Positions 45,863 to 56,190 of a stretch of DNA of 64,000 bases are shown in pieces. Positions within the stretch are counted from its first letter, which is position 1. Each line of letters begins with the position of its first letter. The notes beneath the pieces are model-generated. The model was not told the DNA's origin and searched no databases. It saw nothing but the letters and a program-made list of their open reading frames with translations. A program made the position numbers and the translations under genes. Origin of the DNA: Pseudomonas tensinigenes (GTDB lineage: Bacteria; Pseudomonadota; Gammaproteobacteria; Pseudomonadales; Pseudomonadaceae); contig NZ_CP077089.1 in NCBI RefSeq assembly GCF_014268445.2, positions 1,047,501-1,111,500 on the forward strand, given 5' to 3'.

Positions 45863-47458
45863 ATGCGACGCTGGAACGGCTGGGGAGATGCAACCACGGT
45901 GGTCGAACTGCCGGCCCAGGGCGCGGAGTTTCTTCATGAGCGATTGGGCGAGGGGCGAGCGCTGCCCGACGCGACACTGGAGACCGCATTGGCCCGCGTG
46001 CCAGCCTCGCGATTGCCGGCGCACAGTTTGTACAGCGTCGATGCCCATGATCGTTTGCTGCATGCGCGGGGTCAGAGCCTGCCGGACTGGCTGGCGTTGC
46101 GCGAAGGTGCGCTGGGCAATTATCCGGATGCGGTGGCGTTCCCGGAGACGGCCGAACACATTCGCCAATTGCTGGCGCTCGCTCACGAACAGGACTTGTG
46201 CCTGATCCCGTACGGCGGCGGCACGTCGGTGGCCGGGCACATCAATCCGCCAGATTCGGCGCGGCCAGTGGTGACGGTGTCGCTGGCGCGGATGAATCGC
46301 CTGATCGACCTCGACGAACAAAGCCTGCTGGCAACGTTCGGCCCCGGCGCGAGTGGCCCGCAGGTGGAAAGTCAGTTGCGTGCGCGGGGCTACACGCTGG
46401 GGCATTTCCCGCAGTCGTGGGAGTTGTCGACGCTGGGCGGTTGGGTCGCCAGCCGTTCCAGTGGTCAGCAGTCGTTGCGCTATGGCCGGATCGAGCAATT
46501 GTTTGCGGGCGGAACCCTGGAAACCTTTGCCGGGCCTTTGGAAATTCCAACTTTCCCGGCCTCTGCCGCCGGGCCCGATCTGCGCGAAGTGGTGCTCGGT
46601 TGCGAGGGCCGTTTCGGGATCATTTCCGAGGTCAAGGTGCGGGTCAGCGCGCTGCCTGCCGATGAACGTTTTTACGGTGTGTTTCTCCCCGACTGGCCGC
46701 AAGCGCTAAGGGCGATCCGCCAATTGGCCCAGGCGCGCGTGCCGCTGTCGATGCTGCGCCTGTCCAACGCCGTGGAAACCGAAACGCAACTGGCGCTGGC
46801 CGGTCATCCGCAACAAATCGCCTGGCTGGAAAAGTACCTGAAGCTAAGGGGGGCGGCAGAGGGCAAATGCCTGCTGACCTTCGGCGTCACCGGCAATCGC
46901 CGACAAAATGCATTGTCGCTGACGCAGGCGCGGCAGCATCTGAAGGCCTTCGGCGGCGTATTCACCGGCACCTTGCTCGGCAAGAAATGGGCGCAGAACC
47001 GCTTCCGTTTCCCCTACCTGCGCGAGAACCTGTGGAACGCCGGTTACGTGGTCGACACCCTCGAAACCGCCACCGACTGGAGCAACGTCGACAACCTGCT
47101 CAACCTCATCGAAAACAGCCTGCGCGATGCCCTGGCCGCCGAAGGCGAACGCGTGCATGTGTTCACCCACCTGTCCCACGTCTACGGCGAAGGTTCGAGT
47201 ATCTACACCACCTACGTGTTTCGCCCGTCGGCGGATTACCCCGCGACGCTGGCGCGCTGGAAAGCGCTCAAACATGCGGCCAGCCAGACCATCGTCGACA
47301 ACCACGGCACCATCAGTCACCAACACGGTGTCGGCAAGGATCACGCGCCGTATCTGTTGCGTGAGAAGGGCGCGCTGGCGATGGATACCTTGCAGGCGCT
47401 GAGCAAACACTTCGATCCGGCCGGGCGCCTCAACCCCGGCACGCTGCTGCCGGAATGA
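45863..47458 (+). CDS. FAD-binding oxidoreductase, alkyl-DHAP-synthase-like
   Basis: 531 aa vanillyl-alcohol-oxidase-fold flavoprotein. The FAD-binding_4 domain (about 85-265) shows VAFPETAEHIRQLL, PYGGGTSVAGHINP, ELSTLGGWVASRSSGQQS and GCEGRFGIISEV. The C-terminal domain has NHGTISHQHGVGKDHAPYL, the His-containing motif seen in alkyldihydroxyacetonephosphate synthases. That enzyme swaps acyl-DHAP for an ether-linked alkyl chain. Bacterial homologues are mostly uncharacterised and may oxidise hydroxy acids instead. The 4-base overlap with the glycerol-3-phosphate dehydrogenase gene supports a role with triose/glycerol phosphates. Confidence 0.85.
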   Translation: MRRWNGWGDATTVVELPAQGAEFLHERLGEGRALPDATLETALARVPASRLPAHSLYSVDAHDRLLHARGQSLPDWLALREGALGNYPDAVAFPETAEHIRQLLALAHEQDLCLIPYGGGTSVAGHINPPDSARPVVTVSLARMNRLIDLDEQSLLATFGPGASGPQVESQLRARGYTLGHFPQSWELSTLGGWVASRSSGQQSLRYGRIEQLFAGGTLETFAGPLEIPTFPASAAGPDLREVVLGCEGRFGIISEVKVRVSALPADERFYGVFLPDWPQALRAIRQLAQARVPLSMLRLSNAVETETQLALAGHPQQIAWLEKYLKLRGAAEGKCLLTFGVTGNRRQNALSLTQARQHLKAFGGVFTGTLLGKKWAQNRFRFPYLRENLWNAGYVVDTLETATDWSNVDNLLNLIENSLRDALAAEGERVHVFTHLSHVYGEGSSIYTTYVFRPSADYPATLARWKALKHAASQTIVDNHGTISHQHGVGKDHAPYLLREKGALAMDTLQALSKHFDPAGRLNPGTLLPE

Positions 47459-49056
47459 CGGCCATGAGTCAGGACTGGAACGCTGCGTGGCGCCAGCAGA
47501 TTCTGCCGACGCTGGCCGAGGAAAGCTGGGATCTGATCGTCATCGGCGGCGGCATCAGCGGCGCCGGCATCCTGCGTGAAGCCGCACGTCGAGGTTGGCG
47601 CTGTCTGCTGCTGGAACAACGCGATTTCGCCTGGGGCACCTCAAGTCGATCATCGAAAATGGTCCATGGCGGTTTGCGTTACATCGCCAAGGGCCAGTGG
47701 CGCCTGACCCGTGATTCGGTGCGCGAACGTCAGCGCTTGCTCGACGAAGCGCCGGGGTTGGTCGAGCCGATGAGTTTCATGATGCCGCACTATCGTGGCG
47801 GCTTTCCCGGGCCTCGGGTGTTGGGTGGTTTGCTGAGCGTTTACGACGCTCTGGCCGGGCGTCGCAGCCATCGCTTTCATGATGCGCAACAGCTTCGATA
47901 TCTGGCGCCGGGGGTGAAGGAAATCGACTTGCTCGGCGGCACCAGTTTTGTCGATGCGCTGACCGATGATGCGCGGCTGGTGATGCGTGTGTTGAGCGAG
48001 GCACGGGCGGATGGCGCTGTCGTGGTCAGTGGCGTTCGCGTCGAACATTTGCTGCGAGAAAACGGCCGTGTTTGCGGCGTTCAGATCGAAGATTGCGAGG
48101 CGGGCACAACCCTGAAATTGTGCTGCGACGTGCTCGCCGTGGCGACTGGCGCGTGGGCTGAACGCCTGCGGCCGACGGAGGCACCACGGCAATTGCGGCC
48201 GTTGCGCGGCAGTCATTTGTTACTGCCGGGTTGGCGTTTGCCGATGGCACAGGCGTTCACTTTTATGCATGAGCGTGATCGGCGACCGGTGTTTGTTTTC
48301 CCTTGGGAGGGCGCCACGGTGGTGGGCACCACGGACCTCGATCATCGCGAGGATCTGGATCAGAGCGCGAGCATCAGCGCTGAAGAACTCGACTATCTGC
48401 TGGCGGCCTGCACACAACAGTTTCCCGGTGCAGAAGTGACGGCGAATGATGTGCTGTCGACCTGGTCCGGCGTGCGTCCGGTGGTGGGCAGCGCAGGTGC
48501 GCATCACGACAAACCGTCGAATGAAACCCGCGAGCATGTGCTGTGGCAGGAACCCGGTTGCGTGACACTGGCCGGCGGCAAACTGACCACGTTTCGCCCT
48601 CAAGCCATCGAGGTGCTCAAGGCCTGCGCGAGCATGCTGGATCGTCCTTTCGTCGATGACGCCGCTCCAGTATTCGCCGCTGTACCTGCGTTGCCGATCC
48701 CGGCGCTGAGCAGCCATCAATGGCGACGTCTCGCCGGACGGCATGGCCGCGACCTGCCAAGGCTGGCGCAACTGCTCACGGAGATCGGCCACGCCACGGT
48801 CGGCGCCACGGACACTTTATGGGCGGAATTGGCCTTCGCCTGCGACGCAGAAATGGTCCTGCACCTCGACGATCTCCTGCTGCGCCGCACGCGGCTTGGC
48901 CTATTGTTGCCTCACGGTGGCGAAGAATACTTCAGCGCCATCCGCCAACTCTGCCAGCCACGACTGGCCTGGAGCGACGAACACTGGCAGCAGGAAGAAC
49001 AGCGTTATCGGGCGTTGTGGCAACGCCATCATGGTTTGCCGGATGCCACGCCTTGA
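47455..49056 (+). CDS. FAD-dependent glycerol-3-phosphate dehydrogenase (GlpD-like)
   Basis: 533 aa (530 if the ATG at 47464 is used). Dinucleotide-binding motif [19 protein letters not shown] (about 27), [17 protein letters not shown] (about 62, the GlpD signature), and the C-terminal DAO_C domain (about 400-520) with [14 protein letters not shown]. It would oxidise G3P to DHAP and reduce quinone at the inner membrane. It is distinct from the housekeeping glpD, which normally sits with glpFKR. It matches the PA3025 position in the conserved AraC/oxidase/G3P-dehydrogenase/kinase locus. Confidence 0.9.
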   Translation: MTAMSQDWNAAWRQQILPTLAEESWDLIVIGGGISGAGILREAARRGWRCLLLEQRDFAWGTSSRSSKMVHGGLRYIAKGQWRLTRDSVRERQRLLDEAPGLVEPMSFMMPHYRGGFPGPRVLGGLLSVYDALAGRRSHRFHDAQQLRYLAPGVKEIDLLGGTSFVDALTDDARLVMRVLSEARADGAVVVSGVRVEHLLRENGRVCGVQIEDCEAGTTLKLCCDVLAVATGAWAERLRPTEAPRQLRPLRGSHLLLPGWRLPMAQAFTFMHERDRRPVFVFPWEGATVVGTTDLDHREDLDQSASISAEELDYLLAACTQQFPGAEVTANDVLSTWSGVRPVVGSAGAHHDKPSNETREHVLWQEPGCVTLAGGKLTTFRPQAIEVLKACASMLDRPFVDDAAPVFAAVPALPIPALSSHQWRRLAGRHGRDLPRLAQLLTEIGHATVGATDTLWAELAFACDAEMVLHLDDLLLRRTRLGLLLPHGGEEYFSAIRQLCQPRLAWSDEHWQQEEQRYRALWQRHHGLPDATP

Positions 49057-49076
49057 TGCCCCTTGAAGAGAGCTCC

Positions 49077-50645
49077 ATGGATAACCACCCGAACAAGCGT
49101 TACCTGCTGGCCATCGACAACGGCACCCAGAGCGTGCGCGCGCTGCTCTTCGATTTGCAGGGCAATCTGCTCGGCAAAGGCAAGGTTGAATTGCAGGCGT
49201 ATTACTCGACGCAACCGGGCTGGGCCGAGCAGGATCCGGAGTATTACTGGGCGAAACTCGGCGAGGCTTGCCAGCAAGTGTGGGCGCAGACCGGCATCGA
49301 CCGTTCGCAGATTGCCGGCGTTTCCCTGACCACGCAGCGCGGCACGGTGATCAATGTTGATGCCGAGGGTAAACCGTTGCGCCCGGCGATTCTGTGGCTC
49401 GATCAACGGCAGAGCGAAGTCGAGGGCGGGATCAAAGGGCCGTGGGGCTGGCTGTTCAAACTGGTCGGCGCCCAGGCGACTGTGGATTATTTTCGTGCCC
49501 AGGCTGAGGCGAACTGGATCGCCAAGCATCAGCCTGAAGTGTGGGCGGCAACAGACAAGTTTTTGCTGCTGTCCGGTTTTCTTACTCATCGACTGTGCGG
49601 GCGTTTTGTCGACTCCGTAGGCTGCTGCGTCGGCTATCTGCCGTTCGACTTCAAACGGCTGAAATGGGCCGCGCCGAGTGACTGGAAATGGCAGGCGCTG
49701 GCGGTGCGTCCCGAGCAATTGCCGAGCCTGCACAAACCCGGTGAAACCCTCGGCTACATCACCGCTGAAGCCGCTAGCCACACCGGCATTCCCGAGGGCT
49801 TGCCGCTGATTGCTGCCGGTGCCGACAAGGCTTGCGAAGTGGTCGGTGCCGGCGTGGTCGATGCGAGCACGGTGTGCCTGTCCTACGGCACCACGGCGAC
49901 GATCACCAGCACCCGCTCGCGTTATCTGGAAATTGTCCCGTTGATCCCGCCATACCCCTCAGCGGTGCCCGATCAGTTCAACTGTGAGGTGATGATTTAT
50001 CGCGGTTACTGGATGGTCAGCTGGTTCAAGAACGAGTTCGGTCTGCGCGAGATGCAGCAGGCCAAAGAGCAGGGCATCGAGCCGGAGCAGTTGTTCGATG
50101 CGCTGGTTGAGGCGGTGCCGCCTGGCTCGATGGGTTTGATGCTGCAACCGTACTGGTCGCCGGGGATTCGCGAGCCGGGTGTCGAGGCCAAAGGCGCGAT
50201 GATCGGCTTCGGCGATGTGCACACTCGCGCGCATATTTACCGGGCGATTCTTGAGGGATTGGCGTATGCATTGCGCCAGGGCATGGAGAATATCGAGCGG
50301 CGTTCGAAGGTCTCGATCAAGCGGTTGCGCGTGGCCGGTGGTGGTTCGCAGAGTGATGCGGCGATGCAGCTGACGGCGAATATTTTCGGCCTGCCGGCGG
50401 AGCGTCCGCATGTGTATGAGGCGTCGGGTTTGGGGGCGGCGATTTGTTGTGCGGTGGGGTTGGGATTGCATGCGGATTTCCCTACGGCGATCGCGGCGAT
50501 GACGCGGGTGGGTGCGGTTTTCATGCCGCAACCCGAGGCGCAGAAAATCTACGAGCAACTGTACAAAGAGGTCTACCTGCGCATGTACCGCCAGCTTAAA
50601 CCGCTGTATCAAAGCATCCGCAAAATCACCGGTTATCCCGCCTGA
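49077..50645 (+). CDS. FGGY-family carbohydrate kinase
   Basis: 522 aa with both FGGY domains. N-terminal ATP-phosphate loop [19 protein letters not shown] (residues 11-29), [14 protein letters not shown] (about 107), [13 protein letters not shown] (about 245), and the C-terminal [16 protein letters not shown] / [20 protein letters not shown] (about 400-435) signature. It resembles glycerol/xylulose kinases but the substrate is not fixed. With the preceding G3P dehydrogenase it may phosphorylate glycerol or an ether/glycerol derivative. Start 49077 with GAAGAG upstream; earlier in-frame codons lie in the preceding gene. Confidence 0.9.
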   Translation: MDNHPNKRYLLAIDNGTQSVRALLFDLQGNLLGKGKVELQAYYSTQPGWAEQDPEYYWAKLGEACQQVWAQTGIDRSQIAGVSLTTQRGTVINVDAEGKPLRPAILWLDQRQSEVEGGIKGPWGWLFKLVGAQATVDYFRAQAEANWIAKHQPEVWAATDKFLLLSGFLTHRLCGRFVDSVGCCVGYLPFDFKRLKWAAPSDWKWQALAVRPEQLPSLHKPGETLGYITAEAASHTGIPEGLPLIAAGADKACEVVGAGVVDASTVCLSYGTTATITSTRSRYLEIVPLIPPYPSAVPDQFNCEVMIYRGYWMVSWFKNEFGLREMQQAKEQGIEPEQLFDALVEAVPPGSMGLMLQPYWSPGIREPGVEAKGAMIGFGDVHTRAHIYRAILEGLAYALRQGMENIERRSKVSIKRLRVAGGGSQSDAAMQLTANIFGLPAERPHVYEASGLGAAICCAVGLGLHADFPTAIAAMTRVGAVFMPQPEAQKIYEQLYKEVYLRMYRQLKPLYQSIRKITGYPA

Positions 50646-50663
50646 AAGAACACTGTAGATCCC

Positions 50664-50752
50664 TGTGGGAGCGAGCCTGCTCGCGAATGCGGAGTGTCAG
50701 TCACCAATAATTTCACTGACCCACCGTATTCGCGAGCAGGCTCGCTCCCACA
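50664..50752. repeat. REPIN, family 1
   Basis: TGTGGGAGCGAGCCTGCTCG and its complement about 45 nt apart, behind the kinase stop. It separates the kinase operon from the phospholipase gene. Confidence 0.93.
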
Positions 50753-50886
50753 GGGGGACGGTGGCGTTTTTTATATTGCGTACTTGGCGCCATCGGAGAG
50801 CTTTTCTGGTGAGATCGGACAGTGTCAGCGGCGGGGTCGGTTGTTAGGCTCATCCCCCACGGCACCGCCAATAAGAACGAAAAGCA

Positions 50887-52176
50887 ATGAAGCTGACTTT
50901 CCTCCTGTTGCTGCTTTGTGCAACGGCCCCGAGCGCCTGGGGCTGGTCGAACCATACGGTGGGCAGCTATCTGGCATTGCAGGAACTGCCGGCGTTGCGT
51001 GATGCACCGCAGGTTGAAGTAGAGCCATTGGAGCAGTTTCTCACCAAGCAATACCCGGCCGTGCTGGCGCTGCTGGAACAACAGGAAACCTTCGCCCGCG
51101 CGCACTTCGCTCAATACCCGCCACGCCCCGACAAGCTGAAATTGCCCGCAGTGCCAAGTGACAATCTGCGTCACGACTTCCTCACGGCGCTGCGCATCAA
51201 TCCCGAGATTCATCTGGCGATGGTCATCCAGCCCTTGCCGGGTAAAGACCTGCCTGAGCGTGAGCACTTGCAGGCCAATCAGGTCATGGTCGAGCAAACC
51301 CTCTCTCCATGGAATCGCCAGCGCTTCATCGTTATCACCGAGCACGAAAAAGTCGCGCCTCTTGCGGTGCTCGCCAGCGCCGCCGACGAGCCGGATTACG
51401 GTCACGACATCAACCTGTTCAGCGACAACCCTGGCAATGTCGGTGCGCTGTACGGTTTCGGCCCGCAACCGTTCGGTGATGCGCGTTTCCAGTACAGCTC
51501 GCAGGCGCCGTTCCACATGGGCTTCTTCCACGAAAGCCCCGTGGTGTACGCCGCTGCCGGTTTCCTTGAACGCAGTTGGCCGGACTGGCGTGCGTATCAA
51601 TACATGGGCCTGGCGCGATTGGCGTTTGCCAGCGGTCATCCGTATTGGGGTTATCGCTTTCTCGGCTGGGGCCTGCACCACATTCAGGACCTGACCCAGC
51701 CGTATCACGCCAAGCCGTTGCCCGGCGTCGACCTCGCCAGTCTTCTGTTGCTGGAAGGCAAGGCAATCGCCGGTTTCGCCGAGGATAAACAGGCCTCGAT
51801 CGAGCGCGTCGCCACGCGGCACATGGAAGTGGAGAAGTACCAGTCGACCTGGCTGCGCCGATTGCTGCGCGCCGGCCAGCCGCATCCGATGCTTGCTGCC
51901 TACGTCGATGTAGCTCAGGACAAAACCTACCCGCCGTACTCGGTCGACTACCTGCGCGAAGTGGTCAGCGCCGAGTCCGTCAACGACTCCGCAGTCTTCG
52001 ACGAGGCCATCGGGCAGTGGCTGGAAACCGCGCCGGTCAGCAGTGATTTCAGCAGCGGTAATCAGCTGCACCGAGAAGATTTCGACCATCCCGCACTCAA
52101 CCAGCAACTGTTCAAGTTACTCGGGCATTTCGGCTCGCACAGCCGGATTTACGTCAGCGCGGGATTGGCGCCCTAG
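50887..52176 (+). CDS. Secreted phospholipase C / S1-P1-like zinc hydrolase
   Basis: 429 aa with a signal peptide whose cleavage (APSAWG-WSNH) would leave an N-terminal Trp, the first zinc ligand in zinc-dependent phospholipases C. His in WSNHTVGSYL and the motif GLHHIQDLTQPYHAK (about 262, HxxxD/HIxD-Px-H) are further zinc ligands of the PLC/S1-P1 superfamily. It likely hydrolyses phospholipids or similar phosphodiesters in the periplasm or outside. The start is preceded by AACGAAAAG. DUF1302 and DUF1329 genes follow on the same strand. It may supply glycerol-type products to the upstream kinase/dehydrogenase operon, which is inference. Confidence 0.8.
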   Translation: MKLTFLLLLLCATAPSAWGWSNHTVGSYLALQELPALRDAPQVEVEPLEQFLTKQYPAVLALLEQQETFARAHFAQYPPRPDKLKLPAVPSDNLRHDFLTALRINPEIHLAMVIQPLPGKDLPEREHLQANQVMVEQTLSPWNRQRFIVITEHEKVAPLAVLASAADEPDYGHDINLFSDNPGNVGALYGFGPQPFGDARFQYSSQAPFHMGFFHESPVVYAAAGFLERSWPDWRAYQYMGLARLAFASGHPYWGYRFLGWGLHHIQDLTQPYHAKPLPGVDLASLLLLEGKAIAGFAEDKQASIERVATRHMEVEKYQSTWLRRLLRAGQPHPMLAAYVDVAQDKTYPPYSVDYLREVVSAESVNDSAVFDEAIGQWLETAPVSSDFSSGNQLHREDFDHPALNQQLFKLLGHFGSHSRIYVSAGLAP

Positions 52177-52225
52177 CCATCGCGGCAGGACAACAAAACA
52201 ATAAAAAACAGGGAAGGAGGAAAAC

Positions 52226-54184
52226 ATGATCAACACTCGATTGCGCCTGACGGGCGCCGCGCTCCCCGGTGTCGGTCTGGCCGGGTTGCTGCAATTGTGC
52301 GCAGTCGATGCGGCGCACGCGGTGGAGTTCAGCTTCTTGGACAAACAGGTCACCGGTTCCCTCGACACGACCTTGTCCTACGGTCGTTTGTGGCGGGTGC
52401 AGGGCCGCGACAAGAGCAACGATGACGTCAACACCAACGACGGCAATCGCAACTTCGACACCGGGCTGGTTTCCGAGGTGTACAAGATCACCTCCGAGCT
52501 TGAAGCCAACTATCAGAACTACGGCGTGTTCGTGCGCGGCACCGCGTTTTACGACACGCAGCTGATGGACAAGCGCAACGACTACTACGACAACAACAGC
52601 CCGTCGCAACCGAGCCAGAGCTACCCGCAGGATGACCACTTCACCGGCCAGACTCGCGACATCGCCGGCAGCCGCATCGAGATGCTCGACGCCTATGTGC
52701 ATGGCAGTTGGGACGTTGCGCAGATGCCGGTGACGGCGCGCGTCGGTCGGCAAGTGTTCAACTGGGGCGAGGGGATTTTCTATCGCGGCGGGATCAACAC
52801 CACCAACCCGGTGGACGCCGCCAAGTACCGCTTGCCCGGCGCCGAAGTGAAGGAAGTGCTGGTGCCGGTCGAGGCGCTGAGCTTCAACATCGGCCTGACC
52901 GACTCGCTGACCATGGAGAGTTTCTACCAGACCAACTGGAAGGAAACCCGCATTGATCCGGTCGGCACCTTCTACTCGCAGACCGACCTGTTCGCCGACG
53001 GCGGCAACACCGGTTACAACAACTTTAGCGGCACGGCGCTTGATACCCCAGTGCCGGGGTTTGGCAACGTCATCGGTTTGTACAGCGCGCTGGGCAACAA
53101 CCCGTTGCTGAGTTCGGCCCTGCAAAGCACCGGGTTGTACGCCAACGGCGTGACCCCGGCCTACGGCAATACGTTGAAAGTGGCGAGCATCGGCAAGGAT
53201 TACAACGCGCGCAACGATGGGCAGTTTGGCTTTGCTTTTCGCTACATCGCCGAACAGCTCAACAGCACCGAGTTCGGGTTGTACATGGTCAATTACCACG
53301 CCAAGGAACCGACCATCGCTGCGGATCTGGGCGGGTACAAAGGCATCGACATGGATGCGCTGACCAATCTGCTGGCGGGGGTCGCTGGCAGTCAGGCCGG
53401 GGCGCTGGCCAATGGGTTGGCGACGGCCGACGTGATGGGCAATATCCAGGCGCATCGGCGTTACGCCGAAGACATTCGCATGTACGGCTTCAGCTTCAAC
53501 ACGACGTTGGGCGAGGCGTCGGTATTCGGTGAAATCGCTTATCGGCCGAACTTGCCGATCGGCGTCGCGGCCACCAATGATCTGATCGGTGACCTGGCCA
53601 ACGGCGCAGCGGCAGCGGTCACCGGCAAGTCGATCAACGTCGGCGGGCAGATGGTGACGCTCGACAGCCAGATCAATAACGCCGAGCGCGTGGAAGCGTT
53701 CAACACCTCGCTGGGCACTATCTACAACTTCGGCCCCACGGCTTCGTTCGACTCGCTGTTCGGCATCTTCGAACTGGCCTCGGAGCACCTGCGCGGCAGC
53801 AGTCTGCAATACACCGCGTATGACGGTAGTCGTCGTTACTACGCCGGCACCGGTAACTATTCCTATGTGTCCGGCGGTGAGCGTGACGATCAGGTCAACC
53901 GCGATTCCTACAGCTACACGGCAATGCTCAACGGCACCTGGAACGACGTGTACGCCGGGGTCAACGTCTCGCCCTACATCGTTTACAAGGACGATTTCGA
54001 GGGCAACAGCTACCAGGCCGGCAACACCATCGAAGGTCGCAAGGCCTACACGCTGGGGATCAAGGCCAATTACCAGAACAAGCTCGAAGCCGAACTGCAA
54101 TACACCGAGTTCTACGGCGGCGGGCAGAACAACGGCATCCGCGATCGCGACAACGTCGGGTTCAATCTCAAGTATTTCCTTTAA
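52226..54184 (+). CDS. DUF1302 outer-membrane barrel protein
   Basis: 652 aa with signal peptide (cleavage after AHA, about residue 33) and a very strong RBS (AAGGAGG). Typical DUF1302 pattern: VEFSFLDKQVTGSLDTTLSYG at the mature start, VGRQVFNWGEGIFYRGGIN (about 175), YRLPGAEVKEVLVPVE, and a final FNLKYFL with terminal aromatic/Leu as in outer-membrane barrels. Function in most bacteria is unknown; relatives accompany lipid, sterol or aromatic uptake/export genes. It is paired with the DUF1329 gene downstream. Confidence 0.9.
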   Translation: MINTRLRLTGAALPGVGLAGLLQLCAVDAAHAVEFSFLDKQVTGSLDTTLSYGRLWRVQGRDKSNDDVNTNDGNRNFDTGLVSEVYKITSELEANYQNYGVFVRGTAFYDTQLMDKRNDYYDNNSPSQPSQSYPQDDHFTGQTRDIAGSRIEMLDAYVHGSWDVAQMPVTARVGRQVFNWGEGIFYRGGINTTNPVDAAKYRLPGAEVKEVLVPVEALSFNIGLTDSLTMESFYQTNWKETRIDPVGTFYSQTDLFADGGNTGYNNFSGTALDTPVPGFGNVIGLYSALGNNPLLSSALQSTGLYANGVTPAYGNTLKVASIGKDYNARNDGQFGFAFRYIAEQLNSTEFGLYMVNYHAKEPTIAADLGGYKGIDMDALTNLLAGVAGSQAGALANGLATADVMGNIQAHRRYAEDIRMYGFSFNTTLGEASVFGEIAYRPNLPIGVAATNDLIGDLANGAAAAVTGKSINVGGQMVTLDSQINNAERVEAFNTSLGTIYNFGPTASFDSLFGIFELASEHLRGSSLQYTAYDGSRRYYAGTGNYSYVSGGERDDQVNRDSYSYTAMLNGTWNDVYAGVNVSPYIVYKDDFEGNSYQAGNTIEGRKAYTLGIKANYQNKLEAELQYTEFYGGGQNNGIRDRDNVGFNLKYFL

Positions 54185-54201
54185 AGGCTACACACAGCTC
54201 C

Positions 54202-54291
54202 TGTGGGAGCGAGCCTGCTCGCGAAGAGGCCGGCACATTCAACATTGATGTCGACTGACCCACCGCTTTCGCGAGCAGGCTCGCTCCCACA
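54202..54291. repeat. REPIN, family 1
   Basis: TGTGGGAGCGAGCCTGCTCG and its complement about 48 nt apart, placed between the DUF1302 and DUF1329 genes, inside what should be one operon. Confidence 0.93.
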
Positions 54292-54315
54292 GGTTTTGTA
54301 TTTTTGGAGAAAGTC

Positions 54316-55689
54316 ATGATTCACACTTCAAGACTGACAAAAACATCGCTAGCGCTGTTTCTGGGCCTGGCTGCCAGCACCGCTCTGGCCGCCATCACCC
54401 CGCAAAAAGCCGAACAACTGAAAACCACCCTGACCCCTATGGGCGCCGAGCGCGCGGGTAACTCAGCCGGCACCATCCCTGCGTGGACCGGCGGCATCAC
54501 CCAGGTGCCCGCCGGCTACAAACCCGGCCAGCATCACCCCGATCCATACGCGGCCGACAAACCGCTGTTCACCATCACCAAAGCCAATCTCGACCAATAC
54601 AAAGCCCACCTCAGCCCCGGCCAGATCGCCCTGTTCAACAGCTATCCCGACACCTTCCAGATGCCGATCTACCCATCCCGGCGATCTGGCTCGGCACCGC
54701 AGTGGCTGTACGACAACACCCTGAAAAACGCCACCTCGGCCAAGCTGCTCGAAGGCGGCAGCGGTTTCTCCGATGCCTACGGCGGCGTGCCGTTCCCGGT
54801 GCCCAAGGATGGCGTTGAAGTGCTGTGGAACCACATCACCCGCTACCGCGGCATCTACGTCGTGCGCCGCGCTTCCGAAGCACCGGTACAGCGCAACGGC
54901 AGCTTCGCGCTGGTGACCTCGCAGCAGGAAGCGCTGTTCAACTACTACCGCCCGAACGGCCAGTTCGCCGACCTGAAGAACATCCTGTTCTACTACCTCG
55001 CCTTCGTGAAGAGCCCCGCACGATTGGCCGGCGGTGCCGCCCTCGTGCACGAAACCCTCGACCAGCTCAAGGATGCGCGCCAGGCCTGGATCTACGACGC
55101 TGGCCAACGTCGCGTGCGCCGCGCACCGAATCTCGCCTACGACACGCCGATCGCATCCTCCGATGGCCTGCGCACCGCCGACGACACCGACCTGTTCAAC
55201 GGCTCACCGGATCGCTACGAGTGGAAGCTCAAGGGCAAACAGGAAATCTACATCCCCTACAACAACTACAAAGTCGCCAGCCCTGACGTGAAATACGCGC
55301 AACTGCTCACCCCCGGCCACCTCAACCCGCAATACACCCGCTATGAACTGCACCGCGTGTGGGTGGTGGAAGGCAACTTGAAACCGGGTTCGCGGCATAT
55401 CTATTCCAAGCGTGTGCTGTTTCTCGATGAAGACAGCTGGGGCGCGGCACTGGTCGATCAATACGATGGGCGAGGGGAGTTGTGGCGGGTGTCGATGGCC
55501 TACCTGAAAAACTTCTACGACCTGCCGACGACGTGGAGTGCGCTGGATGTTTTCCACGATTTGCAGGCGCGTCGTTATTACGTGCAGAACCTTGATAACG
55601 AAGAAGCGGAGACGGTGGATTTCGCGCAGCCGGTGCCGGAGGATGCTTACTTCATGCCGTCGGCGTTGCGGCAGCGTGGGACGCGCTAA
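54316..55689 (+). CDS. DUF1329 periplasmic protein (LolA/LolB-like fold)
   Basis: 457 aa with signal peptide (LALFLGLAASTALAAIT). The family pattern is complete: LTPMGAERAGNSAGTIPAWTGG (residues about 38-58, described by its ends), WNHITRYRG (about 175), RRAPNLAYDTPIASSDGLRT (about 275) and the C-terminal YYVQNLDNEE. DUF1329 proteins are periplasmic or outer-membrane-associated and nearly always travel with DUF1302 barrels. ATG 54316 has GGAGAAAG upstream. Unlike the 26.9-31.7 kb set, no RND pump is adjacent. Confidence 0.9.
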   Translation: MIHTSRLTKTSLALFLGLAASTALAAITPQKAEQLKTTLTPMGAERAGNSAGTIPAWTGGITQVPAGYKPGQHHPDPYAADKPLFTITKANLDQYKAHLSPGQIALFNSYPDTFQMPIYPSRRSGSAPQWLYDNTLKNATSAKLLEGGSGFSDAYGGVPFPVPKDGVEVLWNHITRYRGIYVVRRASEAPVQRNGSFALVTSQQEALFNYYRPNGQFADLKNILFYYLAFVKSPARLAGGAALVHETLDQLKDARQAWIYDAGQRRVRRAPNLAYDTPIASSDGLRTADDTDLFNGSPDRYEWKLKGKQEIYIPYNNYKVASPDVKYAQLLTPGHLNPQYTRYELHRVWVVEGNLKPGSRHIYSKRVLFLDEDSWGAALVDQYDGRGELWRVSMAYLKNFYDLPTTWSALDVFHDLQARRYYVQNLDNEEAETVDFAQPVPEDAYFMPSALRQRGTR

Positions 55690-55765
55690 GTGATTGCGCT
55701 GGCTGTTCTTGGGTGGATGGATGTTAGTCTCGATCAATGATTTTTGCTTGATAGCAGGAGGCATC

Positions 55766-56014
55766 ATGGCCATCATCACAATTCGAAATGTTGATGGTCC
55801 GCTCATGGATCAGTTACGGATTAACGCGGCCCAGAACGGAAATTCCATCGAGGAAGAAGCTCGCATGATACTGGGGCGAGCATTGATTAGAAGGGATAGC
55901 GCTGGAGGCTTGGGTAGCCGGATTCGCCAGCGTTTTTCCTCGGTCGGAGGGATCGACCTTGCTCTGCCTTCACGGCAGGAAAAAGCCAGGATTATGGATT
56001 TTCCAGATTGCTGA
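55766..56014 (+). CDS. FitA/Arc-type ribbon-helix-helix antitoxin, apparently orphan
   Basis: 82 aa. The N-terminal ribbon-helix-helix reads MAIITIRNVDGPLMDQLRIN, then AAQNGNSIEEEARMILGRAL, as in FitA antitoxins that bind DNA and neutralise PIN-domain FitB/VapC RNases. RBS CAGGAGG lies 7 nt upstream. The normal next gene is the PIN toxin, usually overlapping by a few bases. Here an ATG overlaps the stop (TGATG) but yields only seven residues before a stop, and REPs follow. The antitoxin itself looks intact. Confidence 0.82.
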   Translation: MAIITIRNVDGPLMDQLRINAAQNGNSIEEEARMILGRALIRRDSAGGLGSRIRQRFSSVGGIDLALPSRQEKARIMDFPDC

Positions 56015-56049
56015 TGCTCGAAATGCGCACGCGCTGAAGAATACCTTCA

Positions 56050-56143
56050 TGTAGGAGCTGCCGAAGGCTGCGATCTTTTGATCTGGCTTCTGATTTGTTC
56101 AAAAGCGAAGATCAAAAGATCGCAGCCTGCGGCAGCTCCTACA
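56050..56143. repeat. REP pair, family 2
   Basis: TGTAGGAGCTGCCGAAGGCT... and its complement (one T-for-C difference in the second arm), about 38 nt apart, 36 nt after the FitA stop. Confidence 0.92.
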
Positions 56144-56190
56144 TTAGGCGGAGTTTTTTCCGGGACATCGGGGTGATGGGGCGGACGCAA

